Positions 46,310-55,041 of a DNA stretch of 64,000 bases are shown here, piece after piece (position 1 is the stretch's first letter; every line of letters starts with the position of its first letter). The notes beneath the pieces are model-generated. The model was given only the letters and a program-made list of their open reading frames with translations. It did no database searches and had not been told where the DNA came from. The stretch comes from Bacteroidota bacterium (GTDB taxonomy: Bacteria; Bacteroidota; Bacteroidia; Chitinophagales; Chitinophagaceae), in contig CANGUG010000011.1 of NCBI GenBank assembly GCA_947457075.1, forward strand, positions 1 to 64,000, written 5' to 3'. The position numbers were made by a program, and so were the translations under genes.

Positions 46310-48805
46310 TTAAGCCGATTTTAACTGCTTAATTCTGGCATAACTACTCATTCCAAATCCAATGGTCATGATAATTATGCCCATCCATAAAATATTGATA
46401 AAGGGAAACTCATACACTTTTAAGGTAATTAAATTGGTTAATGTTGAGGACTCTTTTAGTCCAACATTAAGTATTCCTTTTGCTTGATCGACTACACCAT
46501 TAAAGCTTAAAATTAAATTTTGTGCCCTAACTGTATCCTGAACCATACTCATTTCTTGTCCATTAATTTTAATACCTGGCATGGCATTATATACAAGGCC
46601 TTCCTTACTATGCACAGTCATTTGCAAATACACTTCATTAGAACCCGCTGGACGATTGGCATTGGGGTTGATGATGGCTTTCTCCAACTTTACATATCCA
46701 TTGCTATAAAAAAGGGAGTCTCCCGCTTTTAATTGGTGTAATTTAAATTGGATAGTATCTTCTTTTGAATGATCTTGGAAGGAAGTCACATACACAAAAA
46801 TATCCTTGTTCCAATAATGTTTGGAGGAAGGGTTTGCAGAAAAACCTTCCATGCCTTTATTATTTTTTAATACATCGGGATATAGATAAAAAGAATCCTT
46901 TGCCATTCCTCCTGTTTTGTTCACGAATTTTAACTCAAAGAATTTTTTATCCAATTCGTCCACAGTATCTCTAAGATAAGTTACGGAGTAATTAAAGTTT
47001 CCTGTTTTTTTATCTCGATCCATTTCGGTTTTAATACCTTCAAAAAGAGTGATATTTTCCATTGGATTTCCCGCCGGATTTTTAGCATCAGGGCTTTTTT
47101 GAATCACATTAATTCCAGTCGTATTCCAACTAAGCACCTTTTTATTGGAGGATGAAATTAAAATACCCATTAACACCATACCAAAACCAATATGCCCAAT
47201 ACTTGCACCTGCCGATTTCATTTTTCCTTTTAAAATAACCAACCAATAATGCATATTGGCAACCACTGCAAAAATAGACGCCACTAAGGCAATGTATAAA
47301 TTGACTTGGAAGGAAACTGTTTTTTCGTCATATTGAATTCCTATAAAAATGATGGTTAACACACTTAATACAATAGCAATATAAACCGGAAAGCGAATTG
47401 CTTTCCAGAAACCCCCTTTCTTCCCGCCTCCTTTATAACTTAAGTACTGTCCAACCGCTGTTAGAAAGCCAATAATGATGGCAACAAATACCTGCACTTG
47501 ATTGTGCGTATAAGCAGGATCCTCCGGAGGAGCAACTTTCTGGTCAAATAGCTTATTATAAACAGGAACCGAAGTAATTGTAATAATCACCATGGCCGAT
47601 AAAAATAGTACCAGCGATCCGACCAACATCCAAAACTCTCTACTATCAATAGCCTCTTCCTTGTTAGGTTCTTTTAATGCAGGAAATCTCACAATAAATA
47701 ATAGGAAAAATGGAATCACAAAAACCAATAAAAAAGAAAGCAGTTGTCCATTCATGCCTAAGTCGGTAAATGCGTGAACCGAAGTATCCCCTAGTATCCC
47801 ACTTCTTGTTAAAAAAGTAGAATAAATAATTAATAAAAAACTAATGCCATAAAACAAATAAGTTGTTTTTAAACTTCCTCCTGTTTTACGGTAAATTAAA
47901 TTTGTATGTATAGCGGCCACCAATGTTAACCATGGAACCAAGGAAGCATTTTCCACTGGGTCCCATGCCCAATAGCCCCCAAAAGTTAAACTTTCATAGG
48001 CCCATGCAGCACCCATCATAATTCCCAATCCCAAAATACCTGCCGAAAAAGTTGCCCAAGGTAAAACAGGCGTCACCCACTTGTGGTCCTTTTTTAGCAA
48101 ACCAGCCACTGCAAAACCAAAAGGAATCGCTGTAGAAGCAAATCCTAAAAATAAAATAGGCGGATGTATGACCATCCAATAATTTTGAAGCAAGGTATTT
48201 AAACCAGTGCCATCTTTTAGTAATTGTAAATAATCAGGGCGAGATAAAATTGGCCAATTCATTTCATTACGCAATAAAATAAATGGACTACTTCCTACTT
48301 TAATATCAAAGAAATAAAGGCCAACCACCATAGTGGCTAAACAAAACTGCGTAAAACTTAACACCATTAAAGTTCCGAATGATTCCTGTTTCCATTTTTT
48401 GGAAGTTTTAATTAAAATCAATCCAAGTACACAATGCCAGAAACTCCAAAGTAAAAAACTACCCTCTTGCCCTTCCCAAAAACAACTCAATAAATATTCA
48501 AATGGTAAATTTTTATCGCTATGCATGTAAGCATACTTGTACTCAAACAAATGGTTGGAGATCACATAAAATAAAACACCAAAACACGCAAACACACATA
48601 CTGACTCAATCACAAATGCGATATTGGCTAAACGCTGCCATGGGCCCTGTTCTTTTATTTCATTGGTAAAAAAAGCTTTTGCAAATGCAAAAGTGGCTAC
48701 CAAAGAAGCCACTAATGAAACAATTGTTAAAATGTAACCGATATTTCCAGGCAATAAATGCTCACCAATAAATTGAATGGTTGCTGGATTGTTTGCTGTA
48801 TTCAT
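46310..48805 (-). CDS. ccmF: Cytochrome c biogenesis heme lyase CcmF/CcsA family protein
   Basis: 831 residues, about 14-15 hydrophobic helices. CcmF carries heme delivered by CcmE to apocytochrome c on the periplasmic side. Visible: the tryptophan-rich WWD segment GGYWAWDPVENASLVPWLTLVAAIHT, preceded by the WAYESLTFGG motif, the earlier WEGQEGSFLLWSFW and YWMVIHPPILFLGF motifs typical of CcmF, and a large soluble periplasmic portion between the last helices (about residues 560-790). It begins 16 bases after the ccmE stop, so ccmE-ccmF are an operon. No CcmA, CcmB, CcmC, CcmG or CcmH genes are in the window. Confidence 0.95.
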   Translation of the reverse strand: MNTANNPATIQFIGEHLLPGNIGYILTIVSLVASLVATFAFAKAFFTNEIKEQGPWQRLANIAFVIESVCVFACFGVLFYVISNHLFEYKYAYMHSDKNLPFEYLLSCFWEGQEGSFLLWSFWHCVLGLILIKTSKKWKQESFGTLMVLSFTQFCLATMVVGLYFFDIKVGSSPFILLRNEMNWPILSRPDYLQLLKDGTGLNTLLQNYWMVIHPPILFLGFASTAIPFGFAVAGLLKKDHKWVTPVLPWATFSAGILGLGIMMGAAWAYESLTFGGYWAWDPVENASLVPWLTLVAAIHTNLIYRKTGGSLKTTYLFYGISFLLIIYSTFLTRSGILGDTSVHAFTDLGMNGQLLSFLLVFVIPFFLLFIVRFPALKEPNKEEAIDSREFWMLVGSLVLFLSAMVIITITSVPVYNKLFDQKVAPPEDPAYTHNQVQVFVAIIIGFLTAVGQYLSYKGGGKKGGFWKAIRFPVYIAIVLSVLTIIFIGIQYDEKTVSFQVNLYIALVASIFAVVANMHYWLVILKGKMKSAGASIGHIGFGMVLMGILISSSNKKVLSWNTTGINVIQKSPDAKNPAGNPMENITLFEGIKTEMDRDKKTGNFNYSVTYLRDTVDELDKKFFELKFVNKTGGMAKDSFYLYPDVLKNNKGMEGFSANPSSKHYWNKDIFVYVTSFQDHSKEDTIQFKLHQLKAGDSLFYSNGYVKLEKAIINPNANRPAGSNEVYLQMTVHSKEGLVYNAMPGIKINGQEMSMVQDTVRAQNLILSFNGVVDQAKGILNVGLKESSTLTNLITLKVYEFPFINILWMGIIIMTIGFGMSSYARIKQLKSA

Positions 48806-48821
48806 TGAATAATTTGTAAAA

Positions 48822-49232
48822 TTAGTTGTTAATCGTCACCGGCTGTTCCTTATTGGCTTCGGGATTGTCTTTGTATTTGGAAGGACATTTCATTACAATG
48901 GAGGAACACTCAAAAACATCTCCTTGTACTTTCCCTTTCAAAACCAGTCTTTCAGATTTTTCCATATCTGTGGGCATGGTGTTATGGTAAACAACCATAA
49001 TCCTACCTCCCAAACTGTCTTGAACGCCAAATTTCAACAAATTAGGATCTTTTACAGGATTGTATTCAACAGGGACAGATTTGTCCATTTTTACAATCAA
49101 GTTTAAAAACTTACCCGGTTTTTGCTTTGCCGAACCCACTGTTTCATAGCTACTTAAATCCCCTGTATAGCTTATAAGTACTACAATTGCCACTGCAATA
49201 AGTACTAATAAAATAATATGCGATTTCTTCAT
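48822..49232 (-). CDS. ccmE: Cytochrome c maturation protein CcmE, CxxxY variant
   Basis: 136 residues: one N-terminal membrane anchor (about 5-22) and a small OB-fold domain (YETVGSAKQKPGKFLNLIVKMDK ... LVLKGKVQGDVFECSSIVMKCPSKY). CcmE is the periplasmic heme chaperone between CcmC and CcmF. In the classical protein heme is bound through histidine in HxxxY; here the corresponding site reads CPSKY (C116, Y120), so the histidine is replaced by cysteine. Natural CxxxY CcmE proteins have been described in some other lineages, such as Desulfovibrio. A second cysteine (C109) lies seven residues before. First gene of the ccmE-ccmF operon; its promoter leaves only a 4-base gap before the ATG. Confidence 0.9.
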   Translation of the reverse strand: MKKSHIILLVLIAVAIVVLISYTGDLSSYETVGSAKQKPGKFLNLIVKMDKSVPVEYNPVKDPNLLKFGVQDSLGGRIMVVYHNTMPTDMEKSERLVLKGKVQGDVFECSSIVMKCPSKYKDNPEANKEQPVTINN

Positions 49233-49236
49233 GGTG

Positions 49237-49271
49237 CAAAGTTAACCAAATGGGCTTAAATTGCACCAAAA
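49237..49271 (-). promoter_or_regulatory. Promoter of ccmE-ccmF (TTTTG-N22-TAACTTTG)
   Basis: On the minus strand TTTTG (49271-49267), 22 bases, TAACTTTG (49244-49237): a full match to the Bacteroidota consensus. The -7 element ends 4 bases before the ATG at 49232, so the transcript should start at or very near the start codon and be leaderless or nearly so. Confidence 0.6.
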
Positions 49272-49296
49272 TTTACCTATCTCATAAATACAATTT

Positions 49297-49863
49297 ATGC
49301 GTCTATTTGACTATATCATCGTTTGCAAAAGCCCGGACTATAAAAACATAGACAGAATCAGTCAGTTTATGCTGCTTTTAAGCATTTTAGGCTTCTCCTT
49401 TGGCATTTACCGTGGCTTTTTTAAACAACCCTCTTTGATTATTGCCATCATGACCTCGGTGATTTGCTGGTGGATATTTTGTATTTATCAAAAAAAGAAA
49501 GGGGCCATACCCTATTATCGACTAGCGCTATTATTTGCAAGTTGGGGATGGTTCCTATTACCCAATGCTTTAATCATTGCAGGCATTTTTTTAATAGGCG
49601 CTTTATTTGAACGACAAGTTAAATTTCCTTACGAAATTGCCTTTGATCCAAAAGGAATTGTTATTAATACTTTTCCGAAAAAATATTACCCATGGACGGC
49701 TATTCAAAATGCCCTTATCAAGGACGATGTTATCACTATTGATTTTCAAAACAACAAAATCATTCAAAAGGACATCAACGAACCAGTGAGTGTAAGCATT
49801 ACCAATGAGTTTAACCAATTTTGTGCAGAACAAATTAAAAATGCTTCGGCACTTCCTGCCTAA
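49297..49863 (+). CDS. Hypothetical membrane protein with C-terminal soluble domain
   Basis: 188 residues from ATG at 49297. Hydrophobic stretches at about 20-40, 46-63 and 78-105 suggest three or four helices, followed by a ~75-residue soluble beta-rich tail (FDPKGIVINTFPKKYYPWTAIQNALIKDDVITIDFQNNKIIQKDI). The tail pattern (predicted strands, a short W-containing turn, then a C-terminal helix NEFNQFCAEQIKNA) resembles the PH-like tails of YcxB-type and related small membrane proteins. No family is recognised with confidence. Divergent from ccmE across 64 bases and 55 bases before the radical SAM gene, so it may share a transcript with it. Confidence 0.75.
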   Translation: MRLFDYIIVCKSPDYKNIDRISQFMLLLSILGFSFGIYRGFFKQPSLIIAIMTSVICWWIFCIYQKKKGAIPYYRLALLFASWGWFLLPNALIIAGIFLIGALFERQVKFPYEIAFDPKGIVINTFPKKYYPWTAIQNALIKDDVITIDFQNNKIIQKDINEPVSVSITNEFNQFCAEQIKNASALPA

Positions 49864-49906
49864 TCATTACCAAAAAATCAAAGCGCTTCATTTTACCGCA
49901 TAATAT

Positions 49907-49914
49907 TATCTTTA
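49907..49914 (+). promoter_or_regulatory. Candidate -7 element for the radical SAM gene
   Basis: TATCTTTA, one mismatch from TAnnTTTG, ends 4 bases before the ATG at 49919, the same spacing as at ccmE. No TTG is seen upstream at the usual distance. If real it would give a leaderless mRNA; it may be chance. Confidence 0.25.
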
Positions 49915-49918
49915 CCTT

Positions 49919-51223
49919 ATGTCAATTCAAACCTCCCCTTACTTATTATATTCCGATGGCGAAGGCCAAATTTTTGAAGACACTAGTTTATATACGGTGG
50001 GCCGCGCGGGTTGGGATGCCTATCCCATTCCTGTTGAAGACTGGATAGAACTTCCAGAAGGAGGAAATTTATATGAATTGCCAGGACGCAGAGGTATTGG
50101 CATTGATGTGGAAACGGGTGAGATGCGCTTATGTGAGTTGGGATGGGCTGTGGCCGCATTCATTCCGCCTGCGCATACAGGTTTATATGTTTCCGCCTAT
50201 GAAACCTTGGATGCGGACGCGCCAACCTTACCCTTATTTTGCTACACTGCGGTGGGTTGGTTAGAGGGGAAAAATTATGTGCCCGCTGTGCGCATTGAAA
50301 AAGACATTAGACAGGATTGTGAAGGATATGATCAGGATACCATCGATACTGGCACGCAAAAATTACTTTCCTTATATAGTCAAAACCGTTTGGTAAAACA
50401 CTTAATGGAAAACTGTTGTCAAACTTACACTTGTCCTGCTGCGCGAAATTTAGCCATGGGCCGTTGGGAATGTCCCATTCCAATTTCTCCTGCTTGTAAT
50501 GCCAATTGTATTGGTTGTATTTCCTTTCAACCACAGGAAGAAGAAATAATTTCAACACAGGATCGATTAACTTTCAAACCCACGGCAGCAGAAGTAGTAG
50601 AATATACCGTTCCCCATTTAATGACTGCTCCCTTCCCCATTGTAAGTTTTGGTCAAGGATGTGAGGGAGAACCTTTATTAATGTGGGAGACAATCAAAGA
50701 AGCCATTATTGAAATCAGAAAGCATACCGATAAAGGAAGTATCAATATTAACACGAACGGTTCCAATCCAGTAGCCGTTGCTGCGTTAGCTGAAGTGGGT
50801 TTGGATAGTATTCGCGTTAGCATGAACTCGGTACGTGAAAATATTTACAATGCTTATTATCGCCCCAACAATTACACTTTTGCAGATATCAAAGAAAGTG
50901 TTAGGGTCATGTCGGAAGCGGGTAAATGGACGAGCATTAATTATTTTGTTTTTCCTGGTATGACCGATAGTGTGGAAGAATATGAAGCCTTAAGAGAATT
51001 TATTAGGGATACTGGACTAAAAATGATACAGTGGAGAAACTTTAATATTGATCCAGATTGGTATTTAGGAAAAATTGGATTTACCGAAATGGGGGAAATT
51101 ATGGGTATCAAACAAATGATGGAATTAATTCAAGAAGAATTTCCTGATTTAAAATTTGGCTACTTTAACCCACCTATTGAAAGAATAAAAGGAGACTTTA
51201 ATCAAAATTTTGCACACCATTGA
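49919..51223 (+). CDS. Radical SAM protein with extra N-terminal cysteines, function unknown
   Basis: 434 residues. The radical SAM cluster motif is C193-x3-C197-x2-C200 (ACNANCIGCISFQ), followed by a G-rich SAM-contact segment (SFGQGCEGEPLL), SININTNGSNP and SIRVSMNSV, in the order expected for a radical SAM partial TIM barrel. The motif is placed unusually late: ~190 residues precede it, containing an acidic N-terminal domain and further cysteines C134, C166, C167, C172 and C185. These could bind an auxiliary iron-sulfur cluster. No SPASM or B12-binding domain is seen. The stop codon overlaps the TTG start of the EamA transporter, suggesting a transport-linked role. Substrate unknown. Confidence 0.85.
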   Translation: MSIQTSPYLLYSDGEGQIFEDTSLYTVGRAGWDAYPIPVEDWIELPEGGNLYELPGRRGIGIDVETGEMRLCELGWAVAAFIPPAHTGLYVSAYETLDADAPTLPLFCYTAVGWLEGKNYVPAVRIEKDIRQDCEGYDQDTIDTGTQKLLSLYSQNRLVKHLMENCCQTYTCPAARNLAMGRWECPIPISPACNANCIGCISFQPQEEEIISTQDRLTFKPTAAEVVEYTVPHLMTAPFPIVSFGQGCEGEPLLMWETIKEAIIEIRKHTDKGSININTNGSNPVAVAALAEVGLDSIRVSMNSVRENIYNAYYRPNNYTFADIKESVRVMSEAGKWTSINYFVFPGMTDSVEEYEALREFIRDTGLKMIQWRNFNIDPDWYLGKIGFTEMGEIMGIKQMMELIQEEFPDLKFGYFNPPIERIKGDFNQNFAHH

Positions 51224-52125
51224 GAAGAACAAATCAAATAGGTGCATTACTTGCCATAAGCTCCACTATTATTTGGTCAGGCAATTTTATCGTTTCAAGG
51301 TATGCCATTCACTTAGCAGGCCCTGTTAGTATTGCATTTTTTAGATGGATAACAGCCACCATTTGCTTATTCCCTTTTGCCTTTCAAAATTTAAAAGCGG
51401 AATGGCCCATTATCAAAGAAAATAAATTGTACTTTTTTTTAATGGGGCTAATAGGATTTGCAGTGTATAATACCTTAATTTATACTGCAGGCCATTATGC
51501 AACTGCCATTAATATGGCACTTTTTGGATCCACCGTTAACCCAATTGTTGCAGCAGTTTTGGGTGCATGGCTAGTAAATGAAAAATTACAGTGGAAAAAT
51601 ATTACAGGCATTTTTTTATGTATCATTGGTACGCTTTATTTATTAACTAAAGGTGATATTCACAACATAGTAAGTTTACAATTTGGGAAAGGTGATTTAT
51701 GGATGATTGGTGCAGGTATTTGTTTTGGTTCCTATAATGTATTTGTAAAAAAGAAACCTGTTGGCATTTCAAACAAAGGCTTTTTGTTATGCTTGTTTAT
51801 TATTGGAGCCATTTTATTATTGCCTGGTGCCTTATATGAAATGAATTACGTACAGCCGGTAATTTATGATACGCATTTATTATGGGTAGTATTGTATATC
51901 GGAATTGGCAATTCAACCATTTCTTATTTAATTTGGAATAATGCCATTCAAAAAATTGGGGCAGGTAAAGCTTCTTTGTTTTTAACATTGGGTCCTATTT
52001 TAAGCTCCTTTGAGGCTGTTTTATTTTTAAATGAAAAAGTTAATCAAGCTCAAATAATAAGTGGCATCATTATCATTACGGGTATTGTCATAAATACTTG
52101 GCCAACTAAACAACCAAATGGATAG
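51220..52125 (+). CDS. EamA/DMT-family transporter
   Basis: 301 residues with about ten hydrophobic helices in two halves, each an EamA repeat: NQIGALLAISSTIIWSGNFIVSRYA opens the first, and LWMIGAGICFGSYNVFVKKKP the second, with LGPILSSFEAVLFLNEKVN near the end, the usual ExxxxxxxE-type feature of drug/metabolite exporters. Likely exports a small metabolite; the substrate is unknown. The start is TTG, its last two bases forming the TGA stop of the radical SAM gene, so translation is coupled. The end overlaps the next transporter gene by 8 bases. Confidence 0.9.
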   Translation: MRRTNQIGALLAISSTIIWSGNFIVSRYAIHLAGPVSIAFFRWITATICLFPFAFQNLKAEWPIIKENKLYFFLMGLIGFAVYNTLIYTAGHYATAINMALFGSTVNPIVAAVLGAWLVNEKLQWKNITGIFLCIIGTLYLLTKGDIHNIVSLQFGKGDLWMIGAGICFGSYNVFVKKKPVGISNKGFLLCLFIIGAILLLPGALYEMNYVQPVIYDTHLLWVVLYIGIGNSTISYLIWNNAIQKIGAGKASLFLTLGPILSSFEAVLFLNEKVNQAQIISGIIIITGIVINTWPTKQPNG

Positions 52126-52879
52126 TACAATTATCATTTTATGTATTGTGGCATTTTTTGCAGGATTTGTGGACTCCATTGTGGGCGGAGGTGGATTAAT
52201 TCAAACACCTGCAGGTTTAATATTATTACCTAATCAACCTGTTGCCCAAGTGATTGGCTCTTTAAAAATTCCATCTTTTACTGGCACTTTATTTGCAGCG
52301 GCTACCTTTTTAAAAAAAGTAAAAATACCTTTTGCCAGAATTATCCTGTTTAGTTCCATTGCATTTGCTGCCTCTTATACTGGTTCCTTTTGTTTGACAA
52401 AAGTGAGCAATGCCTTTATGAAACCCGTTATTTTAATTGTTTTAATTGTCATTGCGATTTACACTTTTTCAGAAAAAAACTTTGGACAGGAAACTAAAAA
52501 TGAAAATTTAACATTTCCTTGGTATAAAGCGGCACTTATTTGTATGGTGATTGGATTTTATGACGGCTTTATTGGCCCAGGTGCTGGAAGCTTATTAGTG
52601 ATTACATTTATTTCATTCTTGGGCTTTGATTTTTTGCAAGCCAATGCACATGCAAAAGTGGTGAATCTAGCCACCAATATGGGTTCTATCGTTTTGTTTA
52701 TTATGAAAGGTGCTATTTTATGGCCCATTGCAATACCCATGGCAATTAGCAATGCAGTGGGTGGTATCATTGGCTCCAGAATGGCGCTATCCAAAGGAAA
52801 CAAGTTTATCAGGACTGTTTTTTTATGGGTAATCATTGCTACCCTTTGTCGTTTGGGTTATGATGTATTTTTACATTAA
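52118..52879 (+). CDS. TauE/SafE family sulfite exporter-like permease
   Basis: 253 residues, about eight hydrophobic helices. The family signature near the N-terminus (AGFVDSIVGGGGLIQTPAGLIL) and its repeat in the second half (GFYDGFIGPGAGSLLVI) match the two G-rich motifs of TauE/SafE (DUF81) permeases. Family members export sulfite, sulfoacetate or similar anions, or import sulfate; the substrate here cannot be assigned. It overlaps the EamA gene by 8 bases and is followed 9 bases later by the TonB-like gene, so radical SAM, EamA, TauE/SafE, TonB-like and folC form one dense plus-strand block. Confidence 0.92.
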   Translation: MDSTIIILCIVAFFAGFVDSIVGGGGLIQTPAGLILLPNQPVAQVIGSLKIPSFTGTLFAAATFLKKVKIPFARIILFSSIAFAASYTGSFCLTKVSNAFMKPVILIVLIVIAIYTFSEKNFGQETKNENLTFPWYKAALICMVIGFYDGFIGPGAGSLLVITFISFLGFDFLQANAHAKVVNLATNMGSIVLFIMKGAILWPIAIPMAISNAVGGIIGSRMALSKGNKFIRTVFLWVIIATLCRLGYDVFLH

Positions 52880-52888
52880 TTTTATGCA

Positions 52889-53680
52889 ATGCAATTAAAC
52901 TTCGAACAACAAAAAAATTTAAAAGCCGGTATTTACACAGGATTGATCTGTGTGGTATTAAGTTTGATGTTTGTTGTTTTGCAATGGCAAAAAACACCTC
53001 CCACTATCGTCCCACCTGAACCTTTGTTCATGGAAGTGAATTTAGGAAATAGTGAAACTGGTTTGGGTGAAACGGCTCCAGTAAGTAAAGAGGCTCCTGC
53101 ATTAGACGAAGGCACTATTTCCAATAAAGTGGCAACAAGCACTCCTGAAACTGAAAAAATCAATACTTCTTCGGATGATCCTACGGACGAACTAGTGAAA
53201 ACAAATAAAGAAAAAGTTATTTCAAAAAATACCATCACTCCCCCCAATGTCAAGGTTGAAAAACCAAAAGCAGTAATGGGTAAATACCAAGGGGGCAATG
53301 GCAAAGGAGGAAATAACCAGGACAGTTATAATAATACCAAAAATCAAGGTATTGCTGGAGGAACTGGTGACCAAGGCGCAGCTAATGGAAAAATAGAGGG
53401 CAAATCCTATACAGGCAAAGGAGGTCCTTTTGTAACCAAAGGTGATCGTAAAATAGTGAAGGTTTATTCCTTTAGTGGAGACGTTGAAGCTGCTACCATT
53501 TATGCTGAAATTGAAGTAAGCCCATCTGGTGCCGGAAGGTTTATCCAAATTGCAAAAGGCTCTTCCTCCAATGATGCAAAATACAAATCGGCCATTAGGG
53601 AATATTTAAATAAAATAAGTTTCAATGTATCTGATCATAGTTCAGTGGTAACGGTGAAATTTAAATTTGAAGTGCAATAA
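52889..53680 (+). CDS. TonB/TolA-like energy transducer candidate
   Basis: 263 residues. One N-terminal transmembrane helix (about 13-34), a short proline motif (TPPTIVPPEP), a long charged low-complexity linker rich in Lys, Glu, Gly and Asn (residues 50-185), and a ~75-residue C-terminal domain (KIVKVYSFSGDVEAATIYAEIEVSPSGAGRFIQIAKGSS ... VVTVKFKFEVQ). The layout of anchor, periplasm-spanning linker and small C-terminal domain, and the presence of V-x-[VI]-x-V-SPSG-x-[ARV], fit TonB/TolA proteins. Classical motifs such as the YP pair are absent, and no ExbB/ExbD gene is in the window. Function is inference. Confidence 0.55.
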   Translation: MQLNFEQQKNLKAGIYTGLICVVLSLMFVVLQWQKTPPTIVPPEPLFMEVNLGNSETGLGETAPVSKEAPALDEGTISNKVATSTPETEKINTSSDDPTDELVKTNKEKVISKNTITPPNVKVEKPKAVMGKYQGGNGKGGNNQDSYNNTKNQGIAGGTGDQGAANGKIEGKSYTGKGGPFVTKGDRKIVKVYSFSGDVEAATIYAEIEVSPSGAGRFIQIAKGSSSNDAKYKSAIREYLNKISFNVSDHSSVVTVKFKFEVQ

Positions 53681-53684
53681 TCTT

Positions 53685-55022
53685 ATGTCCTATCAAGACA
53701 CGATTGACTATTTATATAGTCGTTTACCTATGTTTAGCCGTATTGGTGTTGCTGCCATAAAAAACAACCTAAACAATACCATTTCAATTTGTAGCCATTT
53801 AGGCAATCCGCAACATAAATTCAAAACCATTCATGTGGCCGGAACCAATGGAAAGGGATCTACCAGTCATATGTTGGCCTCGATATTCCAAGAAGCAGGC
53901 TATACCACTGGCTTATACACTTCCCCTCATTTGTATGATTTTAGAGAAAGAATCAAAGTGAATGGTGAAATGTGTCCCAAGGAATTTGTGACTTCATTTA
54001 CCCATAAAGTAAAGGGATTGATAGAAGCAATTGAACCCTCCTTTTTTGAGATCACTGTGGGAATGGCATTTGAGTATTTTGCCCAAAAAAAATGTGATAT
54101 CGCCATTATTGAAACCGGATTAGGGGGGCGTTTAGATAGTACCAATGTAATTGATCCTGAACTAAGTATCATTACCAATATTGGCTGGGATCATATGGCT
54201 TTATTAGGCGATACATTACCTGCGATTGCTACTGAAAAAGCTGGAATTATTAAAAAGGAAACGCCCGTTGTCATCAGTGAAATCATTCCTGAAACGAAAT
54301 TCGTATTTGAACAAAAAGCAAATGAATTAAATGCGCCCATCTATTTTGCTGAAAACTTTTTGGAATTACAATCATTTCAAAATAATTGGCAAACAGCTTT
54401 GTTTGAATTTAATCAACCTCTGATTCATTTATTAGACGCTCCCCTGTTTACCAAAAACTTTACAATAGAAACAGATTTGCCAGGAAAATACCAAAATAAA
54501 AACTTGAAAGGGGTACTAGTGGCTGTGCAATTACTTTCACAAATGGGATGGAAATTAAAAGCCCCTAAAGTAATTGCTGCACTAAAAAATATTAAAAAAA
54601 ATACCGGTTTAATGGGTCGTTGGGAATGTATACAGGAAAATCCAAGAGTCATTTTAGACGTAGCCCATAATGAACATGGTATTAATGCGCTTCTTGAACA
54701 ATTAGCAGGCCTACATTACCAAGAGTTGCATATTGTCATAGGGATGGTAAAAGACAAGGATATTTCAGCGGTATTAAACTTACTACCGAACACTGCAAAG
54801 TATTATTTTACGCAATCTCATATCCCTAGGGCCATGCCCGTGCTTGAATTATCCGACATGGCTAATCAACTTGGTTTGGTTGGACAAAATTTTGAGGATG
54901 TAAATCAGGCTATTACAGCAGCTTCAAAAAATGCCAAGCAAAACGATTTAATCATTGTGATGGGCAGTATATTTTTAGTGGCCGAAGTGGATAGAAGTTT
55001 ATTTACTTCATTGCATTCTTAA
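53685..55022 (+). CDS. folC: Bifunctional folylpolyglutamate synthase/dihydrofolate synthase
   Basis: 445 residues from ATG at 53685, four bases after the preceding stop; an upstream in-frame TTG at 53667 is less likely since the family start is close to MSYQDTIDYLYSRLPMF. FolC adds L-glutamate to dihydropteroate and to folates in ATP-dependent ligations of the Mur ligase type. Visible: P-loop HVAGTNGKGSTSHMLASI, the TSPHLYDFRERI motif, ETGLGGRLDSTNVI, and NIGWDHMALLGDTLPAIATEKAGIIK, then the C-terminal domain with ILDVAHNEHGI. Length and all main motifs are intact. Convergent with the DinB-like gene ending at 55042. Confidence 0.97.
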   Translation: MSYQDTIDYLYSRLPMFSRIGVAAIKNNLNNTISICSHLGNPQHKFKTIHVAGTNGKGSTSHMLASIFQEAGYTTGLYTSPHLYDFRERIKVNGEMCPKEFVTSFTHKVKGLIEAIEPSFFEITVGMAFEYFAQKKCDIAIIETGLGGRLDSTNVIDPELSIITNIGWDHMALLGDTLPAIATEKAGIIKKETPVVISEIIPETKFVFEQKANELNAPIYFAENFLELQSFQNNWQTALFEFNQPLIHLLDAPLFTKNFTIETDLPGKYQNKNLKGVLVAVQLLSQMGWKLKAPKVIAALKNIKKNTGLMGRWECIQENPRVILDVAHNEHGINALLEQLAGLHYQELHIVIGMVKDKDISAVLNLLPNTAKYYFTQSHIPRAMPVLELSDMANQLGLVGQNFEDVNQAITAASKNAKQNDLIIVMGSIFLVAEVDRSLFTSLHS

Positions 55023-55041
55023 AAAAATTCGCCTACTGTTA

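Noticed and set aside
52933..53548. Two overlapping minus-strand open frames opposite the TonB-like gene
   Set aside because: They are mirror readings of a low-complexity linker and lack any motif; the plus-strand gene has a membrane anchor and fits the operon.
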